Origin: JABWBD01 sp040768665
GTDB lineage: Bacteria; Planctomycetota; Planctomycetia; Pirellulales; Thermoguttaceae
Direction of reading: 5' to 3'
DNA length: 64,000 nucleotides
Assembly (NCBI GenBank): GCA_040768665.1
Contig: JAXGMN010000007.1
Span: forward strand, 186,001-250,000
Position 1 is the stretch's first letter, and every line of letters starts with the position of its first letter. Below are positions 8,373-16,262 of the stretch, piece by piece. Under the pieces are notes generated by a model. It was not told where the DNA came from. It ran no database searches and saw nothing but the letters and a program-made list of their open reading frames with translations. The position numbers and the translations under genes were made by a program.

Positions 8373-11300
8373 GCATCTCCTGGGCAGGCTCCTCCGAGGT
8401 TGTTTGACGAGCGTTTTCCTCCAACAGCGACCGGAGCGTTGCATCGCCCGGCGCCAATTCGACCGCTTTGCTGAAAGCGACTGCGGCCTCGCCGCGATCG
8501 CCTGCGGCGACGTGGAGCAGCCCCAGGGACTTCCATGCTTCCGCGGATTCCGGAGACAACTCCACGGCGCGGCGGGCTACGGCCAGCGCCCACTCCGGGG
8601 CGGCGCCAGGGGGCAGACGCTCAGCAAGCGTTTGCGCCAAGGGCGTACACGGGCAACTGCGAGGCAGCTTGAGATAGGCCTCGCAGTCCGCACGAGCGTT
8701 GTCGATATCGCCGAGCTTCAAGTAGGCCACGGCTCGCCAACAGTAGGGCATCGGATCGTCGGAGATAACACGTATGGCTTCGCTGTAATCCGCGATCGCC
8801 CCATCGAGTTCCCCCAGGTTGAGATGGCTCCCAGCACGGCGGTGATAAGCTTCCCAGAGCCGATTTGTGAGATCGTAATCCGGCGGTCCTTGCGATTCGG
8901 AGCTGACGAAGCGCGCGAGCAGGGCGACGGCTTCGCTCAAAGGCTGCAGGGATTTCTGGAAGTCGCGCGTGGTAAACAGGGCCACCCCATCGGCCAGACA
9001 GACGTTGCCCAGCCCCCGGCGGTATTCGGGCACGTCGGGGAAGCCGGCGACCATCTGCCGATAAAACGCGGCGACTTGAGGCGACTTGCTGAGATGGAGC
9101 AGACGGCGGGCAAGCTCCGGGCGGTAGTCGGGCCAGTCGGGCGGAATTCCCGGGATCTTTTCCAATAGGGCCAGGGTCTCGTTCAGGCGGTTCACCATCG
9201 CCATCTGAGCGGCCAGCGGCGCACGAAAGTCGGGCCCGTCGGGGAAACGTCCGGCGAGCTTGGCGAGGACGGGAGCTGCCTCGTCGAACCGGCCGGCGCG
9301 GCAGAGTCGTAGGGCCGCCTGCCGGTAGCGGTGAGCCAGCTCGTGCCGGTACTGCTCGTTATCGGGAGACTCGGCAACCAGTTCCTCCAGCCACTGGAGT
9401 GCCTTGGCTTCGTTGCCGGGATAGAAGAGGGCATTGGCCAGCAACAGCCGCGCCTCCGGCAGATCGGGCGACTCCGCGCTCAATTGCCGGTAGAGCGCGG
9501 TTGCCGCCTCCAGTTGACCGTCTCGCACCAGTTGATTGGCGCGGGCAAGCTCGATCTGCTGGAAGAGCATCTGCAGTTCCAGGTCCTCGGACAAAGAGAA
9601 GGGGACAGGCACATTTTGCTCCGAAGACTCCGCAAAATGAGCCAGTCCCCCACGGGTTTCTTTGTGGATCAGATCGAGGGCCTCCTGCCATCGCTTTTCG
9701 CCGATCAGATCGTCGATCCGCATGCGGAAGTCTTGCCTCTGGAGAAATGGGGCAGCCCGAGAAGCGTCCCAGATGCGAACGGTGCCGTCCTGGCTTGCGG
9801 AGGCCAGCCGCAGGCCGTCGGGGCTCCAGTCGAGCTGTTCGATGCGGTGATAGACCGTCTCGGCGGAGGTCTCCAAGTGGACGATCTCCTGAGGCGACCT
9901 CGTGTCCCAGATCCGGATGGTTCCCCGCTGGCTTCCCGAGGCGAGCCGCGGCATCCGCGGGTGCCAGGCCAGGCAGACGAGGTCGCCAACGCTTTGTGCG
10001 AGTTGGGCGAGAGGGAGCCAGGAGGTTGTGTCGTAGATGCCGATGGTCCCGTCGCCGTGATCGGGATTCGTGCCGCCAGCCACGGCGAGTTGTTTCCCGT
10101 CGGGGCTCCAACTCACGCAGACGGCCGGAATGTCCGGCGCCGGCTCGGTGCGTTTCAAAGCCGAATCCCAGACGCGGAGCCGTTTGCCTGTCGCGGCCAG
10201 ATACTTGCCGTCACCAGACCAGGCAACTCCGTTGCAGGGCCAATCGACATAGTCGGAGACGGCGATTTGCCGGCCGGTATCGGTGGAAACCAGGACGACG
10301 CGTCCGCGTCCGGCCATCGGGCCGGGCCCTCGGTTCTGCACGCCCACGGCGAGGACCGTCCCGTCGGGGCTCCATGCCAGCGATCGCGGCCAGTTGCCGT
10401 CGGGCGTCAGCGGGGGAAGCAGATGCTTTCCTGTGTCTGGGTCGCAAATCGCCACCCGATCGCCGGGCCAGGCACACGCGAACTGCCGGCCATCGGGCCT
10501 CCAGGCCACGCATCGCAGCCAGGTCAGTCCCGGCTGCTCGACGGTGAGCGTCGTTTTGCCCGACTCCACGTCGTAGATTTTCATCAGCCCATAGCGTGCG
10601 CCCACCAGCAGGCGCTTGCCGTCCGGGCTGAAGCGGGCCGAAAGCGCGTATCGGTCGGGGATCGACATCGTCCGGGCCTCTTGGGACGCATCGGCATCCC
10701 AAACGGCCACCCCTTGGTCGCAAACCGCGGCAAGCAGGGATCCGGCCGGGTTCCAGGCGACCCGTCCGCTGTCTGGCATGAGAGCGAGGATGTGGCGGAT
10801 TTCTTTGCCCGAGTCGGCTTCCCAGATGTGAATCGGGCCGCCGTGGGCGGGCGATGCCAGCCGCTTTCCGTCCGGGCTGAAGGCCGAATTCTGGCCGCCG
10901 TGCTGCTGAAACAAAGAGACCCGCTGGCCGGTTTCCCAGTCGGTGACCGAAGCCAGATAGGAACCCCATGCGACACGGCGGCCATCGGGGCTGAAGCTCG
11001 CCTGCTGTCCATTGGTGGGCCAGCCGGCCACTTCCCGGCCGCTTGTCGTGTCCCAGATTTGCAGTTGCTCGGCGACATTCGGCGCGACTCCCACCACGGC
11101 CAGCAGCCGCCGACTGTCGGGATGCCAGTCTAACGACCAGACGATCTTGCCCGGCAAGTCGATCGTGGTAAGCGTCTGGCCGGTCTGCGGATCCGAAATG
11201 CGGATCCGCCCGTCGTCTCCGCCGCGGGCGAGCCGCGAACCATCGGGGCTCCAGTCCAGGGCGAATGCGAGACCCGCGTGCCGCTGGAGCAGGCGGCCCG

Positions 11301-13275
11301 AGGCGATCTCCCAGATTTCGACCCTCTCGCGATCGGTGGCCACGGCAAGCCGCTTCGCGTCGGGACTCCAGGCGACGGCCGAAACCGAACGAGTTTTCAG
11401 AAAGGCTTTCCGTTTTCGGCTGCCCGCATCCCAGAGGTTCACTCCGTAGGCCCCGGCGGTGGCCAGGGATTGCCCGTCGGGGCTCCAGGCGAGAACGTTC
11501 TGCTGCTGGAAGGGAAGAGTAAACTTCTGGGCATGGCACTGCGAGAAGAAGTAGTACCATTCCCAACCACGCAGGTCTGGGCGCTCGCCCGCAGGGCTTT
11601 GGGCACGGAGCAGTTCAACGAGACCGTCGGTCCGCCCGGTCGTCCAGTAGTGGACGGCCAGTCGCATATTGGCCACGTACATTCCGCGATCGGAAATATC
11701 GCGTTGTCGCAGGGCCTCTTCTTTCTGGTCTTCCGCCAACTTCTGCTGTCGTTCCGCCAGGTTGCGCTCCTCGGACACGCTCACCAGCGCGGCCAGTGTC
11801 TGATTCCGCTCGCGCCACACCAGCAGCCCCGCGATCAGGACGGCTGCCGACAACGTGAGGATGCCCGTGGTGAGGATCGCCCGGTGACGCCGGGCCCATT
11901 TGCCGACTCGGTCCGCCGTCGAGGGTCGCCGGGCACGGATCGGCTCATCGGCGAGGAACCGCCGCAGGTCGTCGGCCAACTCCCGGGCTGTGGCGTAGCG
12001 AGACCGCGGCTCCTTGGCCACGGCCTTCTGGACAATCGTCTCCAGGTCGCGGGGGATGGACCGGTTCGCCCGGCGAAGCGGTCGCGGGTCGCTCTCGGTG
12101 ATCTGGTGGATCACCTCGTGGCGGTCGCTGCTGGTCACCGCCGGTCGCAGCGCCAAGAGTTCGTAGAGCGTGACTCCCAGGGAATAGATGTCGGTGCGGT
12201 GGTCCAACACGTGGCGCGTGCCTTCGACCTGCTCGGGGCTCATGTAACGCAACGTGCCCACCAGGTCGCCGGTTCCGGTGAGCTTCGTATCGGTGGGACT
12301 CATTGCCAGGCCGAAGTCGGTGACCCAGAGGTGGCCCGAGGCGTCGACCATCAGGTTCGACGGCTTGACGTCGCGATGGACGATGCCCATCTGGTGGGCA
12401 TGCTCGAGGGCGTCGGCGGCCTGGATGCCCAGTTTGGCGACTGCGCGGAAGAACTCACGGTTGCCGAGGGAGCTGTCGGCAGAGGAGCTATCGGCGGCGG
12501 AGCTTGGGTGAGAATCGGCGGGATGGCGATGACCATTTCTGCCCGACGCGGGGTCTGCCTGTCTTCTCTCCTCTTCCTCTTCTCCGTTTCTGCTACCCTG
12601 CTCGGCGAGAAACTCCCCGCGGACGAAGCTGCCGGTGGGTTGCATGGGGGGGTCGAAAAGCGTGGCCTCTCCCCACTTTAGCCCCGAGAGCTTCTGCAAC
12701 TGGTCGATGACGGCGGCGAGCGTCTGCCCCTCGATATACTGCATGGCGTAGTAATGCACGCCGCGCTCGCAACCGACCGAGTAGATGGTGACGATGTTGG
12801 GGTGATCGAGCGAGGCGGCGGCGCCGGCTTCATTCTTAAACCGCTGGAGATGCTTGACGTCGAGCACGGTCGCGAAAGGGAGCGCCTTCAGCGCGACGGG
12901 CCGCGGGAGCGAGATCTGCCGGGCTTCGTAGACGATGCCCATCCCGCCGCGGCCGATCTCCCGCAGGATACGGAAGTCGCCCAGCCTGCGGCCCATGAGG
13001 CGAGGCTGCTGGCCTCGCCAGTCGTCGCGGAGGCATTCCGCCGCGTCCTCCTCCTCGATTTCTACCGGCTCGGACCAGGCAGGATCGTCCAGGATATCCA
13101 GGATCGGCAGCAGCTCTTCCAAATCGTCGAGATACTCGGGCCGGCTCGCCGCAACTTCCGCCAGATCGACCGGTTCGCCGGCCTGATGTTTCTTCATCAC
13201 TGCGTCGATAAGATCGGCCAGAATCACGTCGCTTTGCGATAGGTCGTCGTCATCGTCGGACTTCGCCATGCTCAC
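8362..13275 (-). CDS. Membrane Ser/Thr protein kinase with WD40 and TPR repeats
   Basis: Predicted receptor-like Hanks-type kinase of 1637 residues. An acidic N-terminal leader (1-95) contains the short EYLDDLEELLPILD segment common in planctomycete kinases. In the kinase domain the Gly loop is GRGGMGIVY (~109-116), the invariant Lys is in VALKAL (K130), HRD is ~300-302 and DFG is ~320-322, so all key residues are present. A charged, low-complexity insert (~200-275) lies between hinge and catalytic loop. One membrane segment (~467-487) precedes a WD40 propeller region (~570-1185; many 'AWSPDGKRLA' blades). TPR-like helices (~1190-1637) form the C-terminus. It starts at a GTG overlapping the sigma-factor stop by 4 bases (an ATG two codons later is also possible), so the two are translationally coupled. 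ECF/kinase pairing is common in Planctomycetes, and the kinase may control the sigma factor. A 51-bp REP-like hairpin lies within the coding region at 9601-9651. Confidence 0.92.
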   Translation of the reverse strand: MSMAKSDDDDDLSQSDVILADLIDAVMKKHQAGEPVDLAEVAASRPEYLDDLEELLPILDILDDPAWSEPVEIEEEDAAECLRDDWRGQQPRLMGRRLGDFRILREIGRGGMGIVYEARQISLPRPVALKALPFATVLDVKHLQRFKNEAGAAASLDHPNIVTIYSVGCERGVHYYAMQYIEGQTLAAVIDQLQKLSGLKWGEATLFDPPMQPTGSFVRGEFLAEQGSRNGEEEEERRQADPASGRNGHRHPADSHPSSAADSSSADSSLGNREFFRAVAKLGIQAADALEHAHQMGIVHRDVKPSNLMVDASGHLWVTDFGLAMSPTDTKLTGTGDLVGTLRYMSPEQVEGTRHVLDHRTDIYSLGVTLYELLALRPAVTSSDRHEVIHQITESDPRPLRRANRSIPRDLETIVQKAVAKEPRSRYATARELADDLRRFLADEPIRARRPSTADRVGKWARRHRAILTTGILTLSAAVLIAGLLVWRERNQTLAALVSVSEERNLAERQQKLAEDQKEEALRQRDISDRGMYVANMRLAVHYWTTGRTDGLVELLRAQSPAGERPDLRGWEWYYFFSQCHAQKFTLPFQQQNVLAWSPDGQSLATAGAYGVNLWDAGSRKRKAFLKTRSVSAVAWSPDAKRLAVATDRERVEIWEIASGRLLQRHAGLAFALDWSPDGSRLARGGDDGRIRISDPQTGQTLTTIDLPGKIVWSLDWHPDSRRLLAVVGVAPNVAEQLQIWDTTSGREVAGWPTNGQQASFSPDGRRVAWGSYLASVTDWETGQRVSLFQQHGGQNSAFSPDGKRLASPAHGGPIHIWEADSGKEIRHILALMPDSGRVAWNPAGSLLAAVCDQGVAVWDADASQEARTMSIPDRYALSARFSPDGKRLLVGARYGLMKIYDVESGKTTLTVEQPGLTWLRCVAWRPDGRQFACAWPGDRVAICDPDTGKHLLPPLTPDGNWPRSLAWSPDGTVLAVGVQNRGPGPMAGRGRVVLVSTDTGRQIAVSDYVDWPCNGVAWSGDGKYLAATGKRLRVWDSALKRTEPAPDIPAVCVSWSPDGKQLAVAGGTNPDHGDGTIGIYDTTSWLPLAQLAQSVGDLVCLAWHPRMPRLASGSQRGTIRIWDTRSPQEIVHLETSAETVYHRIEQLDWSPDGLRLASASQDGTVRIWDASRAAPFLQRQDFRMRIDDLIGEKRWQEALDLIHKETRGGLAHFAESSEQNVPVPFSLSEDLELQMLFQQIELARANQLVRDGQLEAATALYRQLSAESPDLPEARLLLANALFYPGNEAKALQWLEELVAESPDNEQYRHELAHRYRQAALRLCRAGRFDEAAPVLAKLAGRFPDGPDFRAPLAAQMAMVNRLNETLALLEKIPGIPPDWPDYRPELARRLLHLSKSPQVAAFYRQMVAGFPDVPEYRRGLGNVCLADGVALFTTRDFQKSLQPLSEAVALLARFVSSESQGPPDYDLTNRLWEAYHRRAGSHLNLGELDGAIADYSEAIRVISDDPMPYCWRAVAYLKLGDIDNARADCEAYLKLPRSCPCTPLAQTLAERLPPGAAPEWALAVARRAVELSPESAEAWKSLGLLHVAAGDRGEAAVAFSKAVELAPGDATLRSLLEENARQTTSEEPAQEMHDG
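9601..9651. repeat. REP-like hairpin embedded in the kinase coding sequence
   Basis: Arms ggggacaggcacattttgc and gcaaaatgagccagtcccc pair around tccgaagactcc. The outer GGGGACAGG core is shared with the elements at 27626-27731, 35770-35892 and 62059-62181. It is read in frame as part of residues ~1209-1225 (AHFAESSEQNVPVPF) at the junction between the WD40 and TPR regions, where a linker insertion would be tolerated. Confidence 0.75.
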
Positions 13276-13925
13276 GCTCCCGAGCTTTCCTCCCCCAATT
13301 CACGTCTCAGACGCTGCAGCGCCCGTACATGCCGCTGCTTGGCCGCAGTCTCGCTGATCTTGATTGTTGCCGCCACCTCGACGTAGCTCATCGCCTCAAT
13401 ATGCCGAAGCAGCACGATTTCCCGATCCAATTCCCCCAAGGCTTGCAGCGCACTTTGCACCCGATCACGCGCTTCTTTTCGCACCAACCGCTTCACCACC
13501 CCCGTTTCGCTGGCCGCAAGCTGATCGGCCAGCCGCATGGCCGACTCGCCGGAAAGCTCCAGCGACTGCTCCCGAGTTACGTCTCGCTTGCTCACCTCCA
13601 CATAGCGCCGGCGCAAGGCCACCAGGCGATTCCACGCGATCTGCCGCAACCACGGATAGAACGGCAGCGGGCGGGTCTTCAGGTATTCCGGCAGGTTTTG
13701 GGCCGCCATCATCAGCGTCTCCTGAACCACATCCGAAGCATCCATGCATGTTGCCAGGCGGTCATCCATGCGGGCGTGGACCATCCGACGGAGCCGCGCG
13801 CGGTGCTGCGTTAACAGTTCCTCGATCGCCGCTGCGTCTCCCAGCTCGGCTCGATCAAGTAGCTCCCCCGTTTCGGGGTCTTGGAATGTCGTCACAAAAG
13901 ATTCCCCTATTAACTGACCGCGCAA
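13272..13925 (-). CDS. ECF-type RNA polymerase sigma factor
   Basis: This 217-residue sigma-70 family protein has a region 2 (RLRRMVHARMDDRLATCMD, DASDVVQETLMMA, PFYPWLRQIAWNRL) and a region 4 helix-turn-helix (LGELDREIVLLRHIEAMSY, VEVAATIKISETAAKQRHVR). It directs RNA polymerase to alternative promoters. The stop overlaps the kinase start (GTGA), giving an operon sigma-kinase-small ORF. No anti-sigma gene is visible; the kinase may take that role, which is inference. A start at the GTG 10 codons in (VTTFQDPETGE) is also plausible. Confidence 0.9.
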   Translation of the reverse strand: MRGQLIGESFVTTFQDPETGELLDRAELGDAAAIEELLTQHRARLRRMVHARMDDRLATCMDASDVVQETLMMAAQNLPEYLKTRPLPFYPWLRQIAWNRLVALRRRYVEVSKRDVTREQSLELSGESAMRLADQLAASETGVVKRLVRKEARDRVQSALQALGELDREIVLLRHIEAMSYVEVAATIKISETAAKQRHVRALQRLRRELGEESSGA

Positions 13926-14169
13926 AAACTTTGAAAAAGTGACAGGTATTCCGGAAATTTTGGGAAAATCGGCTCTACTGAGGGGTTTTGACCGCTCGAA
14001 TTACGCCATTCTGGATTGGCTCCCAATAATCCACAAGAAGGAGGGCCGGCGCGGCAGCGCGGAAAAGAAAAATGAACCTGTGGGTGCCAGGCGGGCAATG
14101 ACACACCTTCCCTCTCACACATACGCCGTTGCGTCGAACTCCTCGACGAGTCATCTCTGCCCTCCAAGC

Positions 14170-14299
14170 GGATCAATTCCCTCAGCGCCGGCATGGACCG
14201 TTCCAGCTCGTCAAGGTATTCCGGACAACGCTCGCGGTAAACCTCCCAATCGACCGCCTTGCCCGCCCGGAGCCGCCGGAGGTTCGGGGATACCAACAT
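14170..14299 (-). pseudogene. Remnant of a kinase leader segment
   Basis: The minus strand reads LRRLRAGKAVDWEVYRERCP then EYLDELERSMPALRELIRLE, matching in pattern the leader of planctomycete Ser/Thr kinases (compare EYLDDLEELLPILD in the kinase at 8362-13275). Beyond residue ~48 the frame loses any recognisable pattern, so this seems to be a fragment. Confidence 0.5.
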
Positions 14300-14427
14300 G
14301 GGCCACTCCCGGAATCTCTATGATCTAAGCGCAAAAAATGAGGGTTGTGTGACAGGATCCGGCAGATTATTTCCATAGTTCGAAAAATGGGGATTTGCCA
14401 AGCGGCGTCTTCCAGCTAGCGGGTTAC

Positions 14428-14634
14428 TCACCGGTCCTCCCAACCATTGTCCAAACGGTTCAGCTCTTTAAGCGTGGGCAGCAACCGACGGAGTTCATCG
14501 ACGTAGTCGGGGTAGTCTGAGCGGTAGGCATCCCAATCGATCGGCCGACCGCTTCGGAGACACTGTTCGATCTCGACCAGCAGGTCGGCGAAGACGGCCT
14601 CCGGATCGTCGTTGGGTGGCTTGACGGATGGCAT
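14428..14634 (-). CDS. Small protein resembling a kinase leader domain
   Basis: This 68-residue ORF begins MPSVKPPNDDPEAVFADLLV and contains LRSGRPIDWDAYRSDYPDYV, DELRRLLPTLKELNRLD. It is the same leader motif as in the neighbouring fragment and in the kinase at 8362-13275, but with a stop directly afterwards. It could be a truncated kinase or an independent small protein that mimics the leader; two such copies side by side point to debris of duplicated kinase genes. The ATG at 14634 was chosen over an upstream in-frame codon because the motif begins there. Confidence 0.45.
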   Translation of the reverse strand: MPSVKPPNDDPEAVFADLLVEIEQCLRSGRPIDWDAYRSDYPDYVDELRRLLPTLKELNRLDNGWEDR

Positions 14635-14689
14635 CGTTAGCTTTCGTGATGAACGGACGCGCAAGCAGGCTAGGCTGCTAGGGATTGGT

Positions 14690-15441
14690 GCTCCGGCTTC
14701 ACCGACCGATTACACGAAGGCAGCGGCACGGCTGCCTCCACACCACTAAGGACGAAAAAATGGAGTTTGAGACACCCCCTGATTGGTTTTTTAGAAAACT
14801 CCCATGCGTTGGCGTCGTAAAGCGTTGTCAGGAAAGGCGTCTGGCGATTTGAAAAAAATCCGATCCTCGGCCAAGCAAGATGGAATTTGCGAGGCACCCC
14901 CTGTAAAGCTCGTTTAACCTCGGCGCAGCCTTCGGCCGCGACCAACGCAGAATTGGCGATTGAAGGCAGAGCTGAGAAAAGAAGATGACGAGGGAGATGA
15001 ATTCGGTTTGCGACTTGGGAACCATCTTCCTTTCCCCCATCTTCTTTTCCTTGTTTCATCTTGGCCCTCCCTTCGGCCGCAACCAAATTCGAAGCCATTT
15101 GCGTCATCTTCTGAACAGAATGACACCCAGGCGAAAACTTTGTCCAAAAACAGAACTCTACGAGTCTGCAATGCAGTGCCCAACGGGCCGCGCTGGAACG
15201 GAGGGCGGCGCGGCTGTCGGTCACAAAGCGGCCCGTTGGGCACTGCGGTTAAACGACGAATTCGCAGCAGCTCAGAACCTTTATAGGAGTGGATTTGCGA
15301 GATTCTCGCCGGTTCGAAAGGCCCTGGAAAAAGTGAACTGGGGTTTTCCTTCTGCTACTTGATGCGGCACGGAGACGGGGTAGACTGCACTCCCGATGAC
15401 CGTGCCCTGTTTATTGACTCTTGAGGTGGGGATCGCAAGCG
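14690..15441. other. Gene-poor stretch with repeats
   Basis: No coding region is recognised over ~750 bases. It holds a perfect 18-bp inverted repeat (separate entry) and two similar ccttcggccgc(g/a)acca segments near 14930 and 15072. The open frames present lack family patterns. Confidence 0.5.
15174..15245. repeat. Perfect 18-bp inverted repeat
   Basis: Arms cagtgcccaacgggccgc (15174-15191) and its exact reverse complement (15228-15245) surround a 36-base GC-rich loop. It is a palindromic element of unknown family in the gene-poor stretch. Confidence 0.85.
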
Positions 15442-16075
15442 ATGAGCCGCCGAGAGGACGAGCATCGGGGAGATGCCAAGGACTCGATCCGGGATTGATC
15501 GAGGCGGCGCGGCGGGGTCGCAGGAGGCGATGGGTGAGTTGCTCCAGCGGTGTCGGAAGTATCTCTTGCTGGTCGCCGGGCGGGAGTTGTCGCCGCGTGT
15601 CCGCGTGAAGGAGGCTGCGTCGGATGTCGTGCAGGAGACCTGCGTGGATGCGCAAACCTGCTCGCGTTCGCCGGCGAGACCCGGCAGGAGTTGCTGGCAT
15701 GGCTGCGACGTCTTCTCCACCACGTGGCCGAGGCACATCGGCGTACACGTGCACAGAAACGCGATTTGGCGGCCGAGTTGGTCCGGATCGAGGCCAGTGG
15801 CGACGGCTGGCAGATGCATGCGGCGCGACAGGTCGCTTCGCCAAGCACCTCTGCCATGGCACGCGAGAAGAGGAGCAGATCCTGCAAATCATGGACAGCC
15901 TGGGGAGGACGACCGGCAGGTGATCCTGCTGCACCACCGCAAGGAAGCTCCCGTTCTCCGAGATCGCCAAAGAGATGGGCCGCTCCGAGGCGGCTGTCCG
16001 CAAGTCTGGACTCGTGCGGTGAGGCGGCTGGAGGCGAAAGCGGCAGAGGCAAGTGAGAGAAGCCCCACCATCGGG
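15442..16075 (+). pseudogene. Decayed sigma-70 family factor
   Basis: An ATG at 15442 gives MSRREDEHRGDAKD, then coherent sigma-factor segments in shifting frames: LIEAARRGSQEAMGELLQRC and RVKEAASDVVQETCVDAQ (region 2), LLAFAGETRQELLAWLRRLL, HHVAEAHRRTRAQKRDLAAE, EEEQILQIMDSLGRTTG, DDRQVILLHHRKE and WTRAVRRLEAKAAEASER (region 4). At least four frame changes are required. It sits directly upstream of a broken WD40 kinase in the same orientation, so this was once a sigma-kinase pair like 8362-13925. Confidence 0.8.
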
Positions 16076-16082
16076 TCTATCC

Positions 16083-16229
16083 CGGTGGGGCGATGTTTGG
16101 CAACTAAAACGGCACTCTTGTAGGCCGTTCCGTGAATTCGCCTTTCGCTCGGCCCCCTCGGGCCGAGCAGGCGAATTCACGGAACGGGAGTTTGCGCAGC
16201 GTCTGTAGTTGCCAAACATCGCCCCACCG
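16083..16229. mobile_element. 147-bp palindromic element (MITE-like)
   Basis: Perfect 24-bp outer arms (16083-16106 and 16206-16229, core ggggcgatgtttggcaac) surround a second inverted pair (ccgttccgtgaattcgcc / ggcgaattcacggaacgg, ~16124-16187) and an innermost ctcggcc/ggccgag stem. The whole piece can fold into one long hairpin. It lies exactly between the end of the sigma-factor pseudogene and the surviving part of the kinase. No transposase is inside. Confidence 0.8.
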
Positions 16230-16262
16230 ACACGGGGTCGGTGGTGGCGTTACTATTATGCG

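Noticed and set aside
9331..12681. Long plus-strand ORFs opposite the kinase gene
   Set aside because: They are GC-driven shadows of WD40/kinase codons; the minus strand carries the motifs.
14670..15224. 184-residue minus-strand ORF
   Set aside because: No family pattern or ribosome site, and it spans repeat-like debris; not supported as a gene.
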